In this document: piece by piece, positions 1 through 8,602 of the stretch | Layout: every line of letters begins with the position of its first letter | Position numbering within the stretch: the first letter of the stretch is position 1 | DNA from: Sulfurimonas aquatica | GTDB lineage: Bacteria; Campylobacterota; Campylobacteria; Campylobacterales; Sulfurimonadaceae | DNA: 64,000 nt | Direction of reading: 5' to 3' | Assembly: GCF_017357825.1 (NCBI RefSeq) | Contig: NZ_CP046072.1 | Location: forward strand, 620,001 to 684,000 | Notes under the pieces: model-generated | Databases searched by the model: none | The model's input: the letters and a program-made list of their open reading frames with translations, nothing else | What the model was told of the DNA's origin: nothing | Program-made: the position numbers and the translations under genes

Positions 1-196
1 GCTCAAGATACAAAGACAAACAAAAGATATGATTAAAAATTATAGTGAGCTAGGGACATATGACTTCGCAGTTGTTCCTAATGCAGTACTAACAGATCAA
101 GAGAGATTTGACGCCATTAGATATAGTGCCACAAAAGCTATTTCAGCTTTTATAGCAAGAGTCTCTGCTGAAGGTTCACAACAAATAGGAAGATAA
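1..196 (+). CDS. 3' end of a gene, probably an LptE-like LPS-assembly lipoprotein (partial)
   Basis: The frame is open from the left edge to a TAA at 194-196, giving about 64 C-terminal residues that end in SAEGSQQIGR. The stop lies 2 nt before the next ATG, so the two genes are probably co-transcribed. The N-terminus, and with it any lipobox, is outside the window. In Campylobacter the gene group before folC contains leuS and an LptE-like lipoprotein, and the alternating helix-rich tail here (RFDAIRYSATKAISAFIARV) fits that family's C-terminus. The identification is therefore positional and tentative. That a coding sequence ends here is secure. Confidence 0.5.
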   Translation, partial: LKIQRQTKDMIKNYSELGTYDFAVVPNAVLTDQERFDAIRYSATKAISAFIARVSAEGSQQIGR

Positions 197-198
197 AT

Positions 199-1749
199 AT
201 GACTATACAAGCGATTATAAATAATGCTGTAAAAAGATTAAGGCTAGAGGGAAAGCTCCTGACACCTGATGCCTATGCTGAAGCTTTTTGTAAAGAAGCT
301 AAAAAAGCGAAGATGAATATAGAAGATTGTAATCATATAGATAAATTTACTTCAACTTTAAATGCAGAGTTTCAAAAAGACATAAAAAATTATCGAATAT
401 CTACTATGAATGAGTTTGTTCGCTTTATTGTCGCTAAGCTTAACCGAACAAATCCTACACAATGCTCAAACACGCTAGAATCCCAAATTTTATTAACAAA
501 AAGAATACTGCAAGTTGTAGAAGTTCTTCATAACAAAGAAGCAAGTGAACTCGCTAAGAGTACTATAGAGATTATAGAATCGGGCGCTCAACCTGACCAA
601 CTTGATAGTTTTAGACAGCGTTGGGTTAACTTCTTAACACTCTATGATGATACTTTTTTACAGTCGCTAAAAGCTCTTGGAAAAATAGATACCAATAATC
701 TGCAAAAGAGTATAGAAGGCTTAAATATTGTTGCCGAGACTACATCTGTAACATCCACTACAGATCTAGAAAAGATATCTCGAATGCTTATCTCCTCTTT
801 TGTTCCGTCTATAGCATCAAGTGTTAATGAGAGCATTGCAAATATTAGTGATAAAATTAGAAATAATCCATCTCTACTTGAGAGCGACAGCATAGAAAAA
901 GAGATAAGGTCTGCTATATCGCTTAGAATTGCACTAGATAAAGAGAGTGTTAAAGAGATGATAGAGTCTATTGACGGCGTATTAGATAAACTCTCTCTGC
1001 GTTTGATAGATATGATAGAAAAGTCAGATAGCTCAAATATTGAAATTCAAGGCATAAAAAAAGAGCTTGAATCATACTCAGTAGAGTCTACTTCAAATTT
1101 TAACATAGCACATAAAAAACTCTACACAATCGCTCTTGCATTAGAAGAAAATACCCAGCTTTTAACACAAGATTTAAAAGATCATAGTGGTGAGGTTTCA
1201 GCCCTCTCAGCTAAGGTTAGAAAATTGGAAAAAGAGCTTGAGAGTGTTAAAAAAGAGTCAAAAGAGGACTTTTTAACAAAACTTTATAACAAGCGTGCTC
1301 TTGATGAGTTTATGGAGATGAAAGAGGCAGAGTTTAAACGCTATGACCATAACTACTCTATTGTAATGTTTGATATAGATCATTTTAAAGCGGTAAATGA
1401 TACTCATGGCCATGATGCAGGCGATGCCGTACTTTCCGCTTTTGCAAAAATTCTCAAAAAAGATTGTAGAGAAGTGGACATAGTAGGGCGTTTTGGTGGA
1501 GAAGAGTTTATGGCAATACTAAGTGAAACGGATGCAGAGGGTGGTTTTATTTTCGCTGAAAAAGTAAGAAATCATGTTCAAAAGGCCCGTTTTATGTATA
1601 AGGGCAAACGTATTGAAGTGACTGTAAGTGGGGGGATTAGTGATAGAAAGAAACATATATCTTTGAGTGCTACTGTTAAATCTGCTGATGAGTATCTTTA
1701 TTCTGCTAAAGAGAATGGTAGAAATAGGATGGAGTACAAGAAAAAATAG
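199..1749 (+). CDS. Diguanylate cyclase (GGDEF domain) with a long helical N-terminal region
   Basis: This 516-residue protein is predicted to make cyclic di-GMP from two GTP. The C-terminal GGDEF domain covers about residues 350-516. The active-site motif is GGEEF at residues 433-437, and an inhibitory-site RxxD (Arg424-Asp427) lies exactly five residues upstream, so product feedback is likely. The metal-site segment MFDIDHFKAVNDTHGH is intact. The N-terminal 345 residues are mostly helical with coiled-coil character and have no membrane segment or signal peptide, so the enzyme is probably cytosolic. I do not recognise a named sensory domain in that part. The TAG stop overlaps the GTG start of folC by 1 nt. 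Because cyclic di-GMP controls LapA-type adhesins, a link to the locus 8 kb away is conceivable but unproven. Confidence 0.9.
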   Translation: MTIQAIINNAVKRLRLEGKLLTPDAYAEAFCKEAKKAKMNIEDCNHIDKFTSTLNAEFQKDIKNYRISTMNEFVRFIVAKLNRTNPTQCSNTLESQILLTKRILQVVEVLHNKEASELAKSTIEIIESGAQPDQLDSFRQRWVNFLTLYDDTFLQSLKALGKIDTNNLQKSIEGLNIVAETTSVTSTTDLEKISRMLISSFVPSIASSVNESIANISDKIRNNPSLLESDSIEKEIRSAISLRIALDKESVKEMIESIDGVLDKLSLRLIDMIEKSDSSNIEIQGIKKELESYSVESTSNFNIAHKKLYTIALALEENTQLLTQDLKDHSGEVSALSAKVRKLEKELESVKKESKEDFLTKLYNKRALDEFMEMKEAEFKRYDHNYSIVMFDIDHFKAVNDTHGHDAGDAVLSAFAKILKKDCREVDIVGRFGGEEFMAILSETDAEGGFIFAEKVRNHVQKARFMYKGKRIEVTVSGGISDRKKHISLSATVKSADEYLYSAKENGRNRMEYKKK

Positions 1750-2897
1750 TGTTAGAAGATTATTTAAATGCTAAACCACTTTATTATGATGAGATAGACT
1801 ACACTCGTATGCCAAGAGTTTATGAGTCCATAAAAAACAAACTCCATATCCCTAAAATAATCCACCTTATTGGAACAAATGGAAAAGGCACAACTGGACG
1901 ATTTTTAGCCTCTGCTCTTTACACGCTTGGATTTAAAGTTGGTCACTACACATCTCCTCATATATTAGAGTTTAATGAGCGCATCTGGCTAAATGGTAAA
2001 GTAGTCAGTAATGAGAGTTTAGAAGAAACACATATAAAACTACTCAATATTTTGTCAAAAGAGAGTGCAGATTCACTTAGTTATTTTGAGTATACAACAC
2101 TCTTAGCTATATTGATATATGCAGATGTGGATTATATAATCCTTGAGGCTGGTTTAGGTGGAGAACATGACGCAACTTCAGTATTTCCTAATATTTTAAC
2201 TCTTGTTACTCCAATAGATAGAGATCATGAGGCATTTTTAGGTGAGACTATTCAAGAGATAGCAACTACAAAATTAAATGCTATACAAAAAAGGGTTATT
2301 TTAGGAAATCAAACTCATAATGAAGTGTATGAGATTGTTGACAAAATTTCAAAGTCCAAGGGAATAACAGCAGAAAAGTTCTCGATTCTTTTAGAAGCAA
2401 TAGATTATGAAAAGATAGAAAATATTGCTAAAGAAAATGATTTGCCTCAGTACCTAAGAGAGAACCTAATGCTTAGTATCTCCGCACTAAAGGCTTTAGG
2501 CATAGAGTATAAAACAGATAGTTTTACAAATAGTAGACTCTTTGGACGTTTAACGAAGCTGAGTGAAAATGTCATTATTGATGTTGGACATAATTCCCTC
2601 GCAGCAAACTCTATAGTAAAGAGTTTAAGCCCTCATAAGTACACCCTCATTTATAATAGCTATAAAGATAAAAACTATAAAGAGATACTTAGAACTTTAA
2701 AACCTATAATAAAAGATGTAGAAATTATAGAGATAGAAGATGACTCAAGAGTTGAAGAACTTCTAATTATGAAAGAAACAGTAGAGGAACTTGGGTTTAA
2801 GTATAAGCTATTTAAAGAGATAGTTCCTGAGAATAACTATCTTGTTTTTGGTTCTTTTAGTGTAGCAGAAGCATTTTTAAAGGTATACAATGGATAA
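1749..2897 (+). CDS. folC: Dihydrofolate synthase / folylpolyglutamate synthase
   Basis: FolC is an ATP-dependent Mur-ligase-family enzyme that adds glutamate to dihydropteroate and folates. The P-loop GTNGKGTT is at residues 42-49, followed by the family signature GHYTSPHILEFNERI. The central LEAGLGGEHDATS segment and the C-terminal GHNSLAANS motif (HxxN type) are both visible. At 382 residues it is slightly short for the family but apparently complete. The start is GTG, overlapping the upstream TAG by one base; no ATG fits better. The 3' end overlaps the next gene by 8 nt. The order folC - M23 peptidase - bactofilin - mfd matches the conserved Helicobacter/Campylobacter arrangement. Confidence 0.92.
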   Translation: MLEDYLNAKPLYYDEIDYTRMPRVYESIKNKLHIPKIIHLIGTNGKGTTGRFLASALYTLGFKVGHYTSPHILEFNERIWLNGKVVSNESLEETHIKLLNILSKESADSLSYFEYTTLLAILIYADVDYIILEAGLGGEHDATSVFPNILTLVTPIDRDHEAFLGETIQEIATTKLNAIQKRVILGNQTHNEVYEIVDKISKSKGITAEKFSILLEAIDYEKIENIAKENDLPQYLRENLMLSISALKALGIEYKTDSFTNSRLFGRLTKLSENVIIDVGHNSLAANSIVKSLSPHKYTLIYNSYKDKNYKEILRTLKPIIKDVEIIEIEDDSRVEELLIMKETVEELGFKYKLFKEIVPENNYLVFGSFSVAEAFLKVYNG

Positions 2898-3846
2898 TCA
2901 TTTTACAGTTACCATCCATGATGATAATGGAGTCAAACAGTTTAATATTCACCATATTGTTAAAAAAGCCTTACTCTATCTATTTGGATTTGTGCTTATC
3001 GCTGTTTTTATAGGTGTGGGAACAATACTTTATTTAAATGCGAGTATAAAAGAGATACAAAAAAAACGCAACGGTGTTGAGTTAGCATATAAAGAGATTA
3101 AAGAGAGTAACTTAAAGCTTCAAGAGCACATGGAGAGGACTAACTCTTCGCTTATTGAAAAAAAAGAAGAGCTTGACGAACTCTCTGATTCACTCTCAGA
3201 GATTGAGATGCTTATAGGTTTAAAACCCTCAGAAGAGACCTCCATACATGAAAGAGTAAGTGATATGAAGCTTGACTCTGAACATCGCGTTACATTACTT
3301 CAGCTTATTCCAAATGGCTCACCTGTAGAGTATAGAGGTATCACAAGTAAATATGGTTATAGAACTCATCCAACGCTAAATAAACGCGAGTTCCATCGTG
3401 GAACTGATATGAAAGCCGCTATGAATACTCCAGTTTATGCTCCTGCCGATGCTATAGTAGAGTATGCTGGAATGCATAAAAAAAGTGGATTTGGAAGATT
3501 GGTTATTTTAGAACATGCTTTAGGATTTAAAACATACTTCGGACATTTAAAGAAAGTTGTGATAAAATCAGGCGAATTTGTAAAAAAAGGCACCTTAATA
3601 GCTTATACAGGAAGTTCAGGTATGAGTAATGGACCGCATCTGCATTACGAAATTCGATTTATACATAAAGTATTAAACCCATTTTACTTTATAAAGTGGA
3701 CACAACAAAATTATGACGAAATATTTCAAAAGGAGAAAAAAGTACCATGGCAATCTTTAATAACAGCGACAACACATCTGAGGGTGCTCCAGCCAACTCA
3801 AACACAACCATTATCACAGCTGGCTCAAAAATCAAAGGTGAATTAG
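2890..3846 (+). CDS. csd1: Membrane-anchored M23 peptidoglycan endopeptidase, Csd1-type cell-shape protein
   Basis: This 318-residue protein probably cuts peptide cross-links in the cell wall from the periplasmic side. One membrane segment (about residues 27-49) is followed by a coiled coil (about 52-110) and a LytM/M23 domain (about 145-265). The zinc ligands are present: His169 and Asp173 in HRGTD, and His250/His252 in HLHYE, with His219 in FGHL. It is therefore predicted to be catalytic, like Csd1 and unlike the degenerate Csd2. The gene overlaps folC by 8 nt, and its last 100 nt overlap the bactofilin gene in another frame. In Helicobacter pylori the csd1/csd2 genes also sit between folC and ccmA and set cell curvature. 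Assignment to Csd1 rather than a general M23 protein rests on this synteny. Confidence 0.82.
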   Translation: MDNHFTVTIHDDNGVKQFNIHHIVKKALLYLFGFVLIAVFIGVGTILYLNASIKEIQKKRNGVELAYKEIKESNLKLQEHMERTNSSLIEKKEELDELSDSLSEIEMLIGLKPSEETSIHERVSDMKLDSEHRVTLLQLIPNGSPVEYRGITSKYGYRTHPTLNKREFHRGTDMKAAMNTPVYAPADAIVEYAGMHKKSGFGRLVILEHALGFKTYFGHLKKVVIKSGEFVKKGTLIAYTGSSGMSNGPHLHYEIRFIHKVLNPFYFIKWTQQNYDEIFQKEKKVPWQSLITATTHLRVLQPTQTQPLSQLAQKSKVN

Positions 3847-4130
3847 ATCTCTCTTGTAATCTCTATATAGATGGAGAACTCGATGGTATGATTAAATCTA
3901 CTAAAGAGATAAATGTTGGCAAAAATGGTCGTCTTAAGGGTAATATTAAAACAGAGAAGCTTATTGTTCAAGGTTTTGTTGAAGGAACAGTGGAAGCAAC
4001 TCGAGTAGAGATAAAAGCGGCAGGACATGTGAGTGGAGAGATAACTTCTACTGAATTGATTATAGAATCAAAAGGTGTTTTTGAAGGAAACTCAATAGTT
4101 AAAAGTACACAACCTGCAATAACAGTTTAA
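3747..4130 (+). CDS. ccmA: Bactofilin (CcmA-like cytoskeletal protein)
   Basis: This 127-residue bactofilin is a self-polymerising beta-helix protein. After a short polar N-terminus (about 25 residues), the rest is a run of six-residue-spaced beta rungs (GSKIKGELDLS, IDGELDGMIKS, GRLKGNIKTE, VEGTVEATRVE), typical of DUF583. A ribosome-binding site AAAGGAG lies at 3728-3734, inside the upstream peptidase gene, which supports the ATG at 3747 despite the 100-nt overlap. The stop overlaps the mfd ATG by 1 nt. In the family these filaments place M23 hydrolases, and the adjacency here fits that role. Confidence 0.88.
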   Translation: MAIFNNSDNTSEGAPANSNTTIITAGSKIKGELDLSCNLYIDGELDGMIKSTKEINVGKNGRLKGNIKTEKLIVQGFVEGTVEATRVEIKAAGHVSGEITSTELIIESKGVFEGNSIVKSTQPAITV

Positions 4131-7120
4131 TGCCACAAACAGCACTATTTAATCATTTCCAATCAAAAAGTTCAGATAAGTTAGATCTACTTATCTGCCA
4201 AGATGCCAAAGAGTCATATGAGTTAGAAGCAGTTGCTAAGTACTTTAAAAAAGACGTCATACTTTTTCCAGACTTTCGTCCAACCTTTGGGGATGACCTG
4301 CGCTCTTATAAAGAGGAGATGCATGATCTTCTTTTTGCCTTAAGAGTTTACCACCAAGCCAAAAACAAACCACTTGTTATCGCACCCCTTAAAACACTTC
4401 TTTTTCCACTTCCTAAAAAAGAACTCCTAGATTCCACTAGGTTAGAGTTCGCCCAAGTAGTAGATTTAAAGTCATTTAAAGAGAAGATGCTTTTTTGGGG
4501 ATACACATTTGTGGATATGGTTCAGGTTGAGGGAGAGATCTCTCATCGTGGAGATATTTTAGATATATTTATTCCCTCAGCTAATAATCCAACCCGTATC
4601 TCTTTTTTTGACAATGAGATAGAGCAGATAAAAGAGTTTGAGCTTGAATCTCAAAGAACTCTTGGAGATGAGTTAGACTTTGTAGAGGTTAGAAGCGCTT
4701 TTTACTCATTTGATGAGATGGCGTTTAATACTTTAGATGAGAAGGTTCAATCAAGTCAGTTTGATGCTCTTGTTAAAGATGTCGCCTCTCTTGGATTTTG
4801 GTATCTTGATGAAAATGCACAGAGTTTTTTAGAAAATAAAAATGCAAAGTTTTCTAAAAACTTAACCGAACTACTTAAAGATGCTTATGGTATAAATAAT
4901 CCAGTTATTCCAAGAGATAAGTTCGATCTTGAAGTGTTGGAACAAAATGAGGATGTAAAAGAGCTAGTTGTAGCAAACGTAGAACAACTGCTTAAAGTGC
5001 ATAAAGATAAAAAAATTACCATCATTGCCGCAAATGCTGCAACAATAAAACAAGCTGGAATCTATGATACGTCAAATATCACTAAGGTTACAGCACCCTA
5101 TATCTTAAACATAATAACTCCAGATGAGTTGGTGATTTCTCTTAACAAACCAGATAAGAAACGCCGCCGTAGAAAAAGCTCTATACTGCTTGATGATTTA
5201 AAAGCAGGGGATTATGTTGTTCATGAAGATTATGGTGTTGGTATATTTGAAAGTATTGAGCAGACAGAGATACTCGGCGGGGTTAAAGACTTTATAGTTA
5301 TCAAGTATGTAGGTGATGATAAGATACTCTTGCCGGTTGAAAATTTAGATTACATAGACAGATATATAGCCGGTGGAGGTTCGACTCCCGTTCTTGATAG
5401 ACTAGGCAAAGGCAACTTTGGAAAGTTAAAAGCTAAAGTAAGAAAACGCCTTCTTGAAATAGCTGGTCAGATTGTCAATACTGCAGCAGCTCGCGCGCTT
5501 ATAAAAGCTCCTAAAATTACTTTAGCAAAACAAGAGCTAAAAGATTTCCAAGCTATGAGTGGGTTTATCTATACTGATGATCAGACGCAGTCAGTAGATG
5601 AGATATTGTCTCAAATGTCTACCGGGAATATTATGGATAGACTGCTAAGTGGTGACGTTGGCTTTGGTAAGACAGAAGTTGCACTCAATACCATATATGC
5701 AGCATATAAATCGGGTTATCAGTCTGCGTTTATAGTGCCCACTACGCTTCTATCGGCTCAGCATTGGCGTTCATTGGATGATCGCTTTAAAGAGTTGAAC
5801 ATCAGATATGCAAAGTTAGATAGATTTGTCAGTACAAAAGATAAGAGCGCGATTATAAAAGGTCTTGCATCTGGTGAGATAGATACAGTAGTAGGAACGC
5901 ATGCTCTATTTGGACTTGAGTTTAAAAAACTTGGTGTGGTCATCATAGATGAAGAACATAAGTTTGGTGTAAAACAAAAAGAGAAGATAAAAGAGCTCTA
6001 TCATAATGTTCACTTGCTCTCAATGTCTGCAACACCAATCCCGCGTTCACTCAACCAAGCACTGAGTTCTATTAAAACAATGTCACAACTTCTTACTGCC
6101 CCAAGTGAACGTCAAGGCGTGAGAACCTTTGTAAAAGAGTATGATGAGAAACATATAAAAGAGGTGATTCTACGTGAGCTTCGTCGTGGCGGACAGGTTT
6201 TTTACGTACATAACTCTATTGACCATATGCCTATTAAGTATGGAGAGTTGAAAGCTCTGCTTCCTGAATTACGAATCGTAATGCTCCACTCAAAAATATC
6301 AGCTGTAGAGACGGAAAAAGAGTTACTGAAATTTGAAGCAGGTAAGTATGATCTTATGATAGCGACTTCCATTATAGAGTCGGGTATTCATATGCCTAAG
6401 GTAAATACTATTTTAGTAGATGGTGCAGATAGATTTGGTATAGCGGATTTACATCAACTTCGTGGTCGTGTTGGTCGTGGTCATGTAGAAGGCTTTGCTT
6501 ACTTTATAGTTCAAAATAAAGAAGTTCTGACTGATGAAGCAAAAAAACGTCTTCTCGCATTAGAGTCTAACTCATTTTTAGGTTCAGGCTCAGTACTCGC
6601 TCATCATGATTTAGAGATTCGTGGTGGAGGTAATTTAGTAGGTGACGCACAGAGTGGTCACATCAAAAATATCGGCTACTCTCTTTATCTTCGAATGCTT
6701 GAAGACGCTATAAAAGAGTTAAGCAACACTAAAGAGAGTGAAAGAGTAAAAGTAGATATAAAACTTACCATATCCGCTTTTATCTCCGATGAGGTGGTTA
6801 AAGAAGATAGACTGCGTTTAGATATATATAGACGACTCTCTCAGTGCGAAAGTGCAGTTGAGATATATGAGATAGAAGAAGAGATAATAGATAGGTTTGG
6901 TGAATTAGATATGCCTACGAAACAGTTTTTTGAACTGATGGTTATAAAGCTTTTAAGTCTTGAGAAAAAAATTAAGTCTATCACAAACTATGGACAAAGT
7001 GTAACTTTTACATATTTTAATGAATCAAAAGAGACAATTAAGTCGGATTCCAGAGATGATGACGACATCATCAAATGTACTCTCTTTTATCTTAGAAATA
7101 ATAAGCCAAAGGTATTATAA
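4130..7120 (+). CDS. mfd: Transcription-repair coupling factor
   Basis: Mfd releases RNA polymerase stalled at DNA lesions and recruits UvrA. This protein has 996 residues, the short form usual in Campylobacterota (the E. coli protein is near 1150). Visible parts are a degenerate UvrB-like N-terminal region, the CarD-like RNA-polymerase interaction domain around residues 360-430 (LKAGDYVVHEDYGVG), Walker A GDVGFGKT at 508-515, Walker B DEEH at 607-610, the SATPIPRSL helicase motif, and RGRVGRG from residue 778. The C-terminal TRCF domain follows (about 840-960). The start ATG overlaps the bactofilin stop by 1 nt. It is a clean, full-length gene in the cell-shape operon. Confidence 0.96.
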   Translation: MPQTALFNHFQSKSSDKLDLLICQDAKESYELEAVAKYFKKDVILFPDFRPTFGDDLRSYKEEMHDLLFALRVYHQAKNKPLVIAPLKTLLFPLPKKELLDSTRLEFAQVVDLKSFKEKMLFWGYTFVDMVQVEGEISHRGDILDIFIPSANNPTRISFFDNEIEQIKEFELESQRTLGDELDFVEVRSAFYSFDEMAFNTLDEKVQSSQFDALVKDVASLGFWYLDENAQSFLENKNAKFSKNLTELLKDAYGINNPVIPRDKFDLEVLEQNEDVKELVVANVEQLLKVHKDKKITIIAANAATIKQAGIYDTSNITKVTAPYILNIITPDELVISLNKPDKKRRRRKSSILLDDLKAGDYVVHEDYGVGIFESIEQTEILGGVKDFIVIKYVGDDKILLPVENLDYIDRYIAGGGSTPVLDRLGKGNFGKLKAKVRKRLLEIAGQIVNTAAARALIKAPKITLAKQELKDFQAMSGFIYTDDQTQSVDEILSQMSTGNIMDRLLSGDVGFGKTEVALNTIYAAYKSGYQSAFIVPTTLLSAQHWRSLDDRFKELNIRYAKLDRFVSTKDKSAIIKGLASGEIDTVVGTHALFGLEFKKLGVVIIDEEHKFGVKQKEKIKELYHNVHLLSMSATPIPRSLNQALSSIKTMSQLLTAPSERQGVRTFVKEYDEKHIKEVILRELRRGGQVFYVHNSIDHMPIKYGELKALLPELRIVMLHSKISAVETEKELLKFEAGKYDLMIATSIIESGIHMPKVNTILVDGADRFGIADLHQLRGRVGRGHVEGFAYFIVQNKEVLTDEAKKRLLALESNSFLGSGSVLAHHDLEIRGGGNLVGDAQSGHIKNIGYSLYLRMLEDAIKELSNTKESERVKVDIKLTISAFISDEVVKEDRLRLDIYRRLSQCESAVEIYEIEEEIIDRFGELDMPTKQFFELMVIKLLSLEKKIKSITNYGQSVTFTYFNESKETIKSDSRDDDDIIKCTLFYLRNNKPKVL

Positions 7121-7121
7121 A

Positions 7122-7931
7122 GTGAAAATAGCATTTATAGGTGATGTGGTTGGAAAACCTGGTCGCGATATGCTCAAAGAGCATCTAAAAAAGATAAGAG
7201 AAGAGCACTCTTTAGATTTTGTTATTATCAATTATGAAAATGCATCACATGGTTTTGGTCTGACTTCCAAAAATGCAAATGAACTTTTCTCTTATGGCAT
7301 TGATGTAATGAGTGGGGGGAATCACTCTTGGGATAAAAAAGATATAATCCCTCTTTTTGAAACTCATGAGATTCTCCGGCCTCATAACTATCCTGATGAG
7401 GTTCCTGGAACTGGTTGCAAAGTCTATGATGTGGCAGGGGAGAAGTTAGCAGTTTTAAATCTTATGGGACACTTCTCAATGCCATATAGTGATAATGCAT
7501 TTAGATGTGCTCAAAAGAGTGTTAATGAGTTACATGAAGATGGAGTCAAAAATATTTTTATAGATTTTCACGCTGAGGCTACAAGTGAAAAGCGTGCAAT
7601 GATGATGCTTTTACAAGGTCAAGTAAGTGGGATTATAGGAACACACACTCATGTTGGAACAGATGACTTCCAAATAGCAGATGGAACGGCTTACTTAACT
7701 GATATTGGTTTGAGTGGTTGTAGAGATAATGTCATAGGTATGGATGCAAAAGTTCCTCTCAAACAGTTCTTAACTGGGATGAAAGGACATTTTGACATAC
7801 CTAAAAAGTGTAAAAAAATTTTACAAGTAGCTGTTATGGAATTAAATAGTGGAAAGTGTAGTTCTGCATATAAATTAAAATATTTTTGCGATGGAAGAGT
7901 ACTCAAGACAGATGCTTGGAGTGAAGATTAG
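7122..7931 (+). CDS. ymdB: YmdB-family metallophosphoesterase (TIGR00282)
   Basis: This 269-residue calcineurin-like phosphoesterase belongs to the YmdB family, whose Bacillus member hydrolyses 2',3'-cyclic nucleotides and cyclic AMP. The metal-binding motifs run in order: IGDVVGKPGR at the N-terminus (Asp8), NYENASHG, GGNHSWD, DFHAEATSEK and GTHTHVGTDD. I chose the GTG at 7122 because the protein then begins directly at the family's first strand (KIAFIGDVVG) and an AAAGG site (7108-7112) sits 9 nt upstream. The longer in-frame extension back to 7020 runs inside mfd and has no family counterpart. Its stop overlaps the convergent downstream gene by 4 nt. Confidence 0.9.
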   Translation: MKIAFIGDVVGKPGRDMLKEHLKKIREEHSLDFVIINYENASHGFGLTSKNANELFSYGIDVMSGGNHSWDKKDIIPLFETHEILRPHNYPDEVPGTGCKVYDVAGEKLAVLNLMGHFSMPYSDNAFRCAQKSVNELHEDGVKNIFIDFHAEATSEKRAMMMLLQGQVSGIIGTHTHVGTDDFQIADGTAYLTDIGLSGCRDNVIGMDAKVPLKQFLTGMKGHFDIPKKCKKILQVAVMELNSGKCSSAYKLKYFCDGRVLKTDAWSED

Positions 7932-8389
7932 GCAGTTATTTTATAATAATTGTCATTCTCTATATAGGTATTTACCATAGAGTTTCTAACTATACTCTCT
8001 TGTCCTTTTTTAGCTTCTTGAGGAAGTTTTGAGTCAAGTTTTGGCGTTTGATTTAGAGTAATTTTCGGTTTTTGCAAAAGTGAAAACATTTTAGAGTTTT
8101 CTGCATATGCAACTTGTGCTCCACTCATAGAGTTAAGCTTAGAAAATTGAGCTTTTGAGCTGTCTATGTTGAGACTTTGTTGCTCAAACTGCTGACGGTT
8201 ATGAAGTGATTTATAGTTAGATATATAGTTAACTGGAAGTTTCTTGCTAGGAAGTACAAGGTCTGGAGTCGTGTTTTTTAAAAGTTTTGATTCAAAAGAT
8301 GAAGAGAGTTTTAATGGCTCACTTTTCTCTTTTTGAGCTTTTGTTGATGAACTTGTATCGATATATGTACTATATGATGACACAAACAT
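7928..8389 (-). CDS. Unknown polar protein, 153 residues
   Basis: I do not recognise this protein. It is rich in Ser, Lys, Gln and Leu, has no signal peptide or membrane segment, and begins MFVSSYSTYIDTSS, a serine-rich start that resembles hook, filament or export-associated proteins without matching one I can name. The middle contains a Gln-rich stretch (HNRQQFEQQS). Low complexity suggests a flexible or coiled protein. A plausible ribosome site (AAAAAAGG) precedes the ATG, and TATAAT-like sequences lie upstream in the shared 207-nt intergenic region. The stop codon overlaps that of ymdB by 4 nt on the opposite strand. Coding status is likely; function is unknown. Confidence 0.65.
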   Translation of the reverse strand: MFVSSYSTYIDTSSSTKAQKEKSEPLKLSSSFESKLLKNTTPDLVLPSKKLPVNYISNYKSLHNRQQFEQQSLNIDSSKAQFSKLNSMSGAQVAYAENSKMFSLLQKPKITLNQTPKLDSKLPQEAKKGQESIVRNSMVNTYIENDNYYKITA

Positions 8390-8558
8390 AATTAACCTTT
8401 TTTAAAACTATCTTTATACATTATAAAATAAATTGACTTAAAAAATATTAAATATAATGATTTAAATGTCGATAGTAGCTATGAAGAGGGTATAAAGAAA
8501 GATTGAAATTTTGGTATGGCTTATGCTTTATACTCACTAAATACTTACTTTTATGCGA

Positions 8559-8564
8559 TATAAT
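8559..8564 (+). promoter_or_regulatory. Candidate -10 box for the secretion operon
   Basis: TATAAT is preceded by TGCGA and lies 38 nt before the chosen start of the TolC-OmpA gene. Campylobacterota vegetative promoters commonly have a good -10 and no fixed -35, which fits. Two other TATAAT strings lie in the same AT-rich region (8453-8458 and 8577-8582), so the choice is tentative. Confidence 0.35.
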
Positions 8565-8602
8565 AAAATAATTAAATATAATAGAGTAAACAAGGTATGT
8601 CA

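Noticed and set aside
7020-7121. N-terminal extension of the YmdB-family protein
   Set aside because: The extension lies inside mfd, has no match to the family's usual start, and a GTG with a good ribosome site gives the expected N-terminus.
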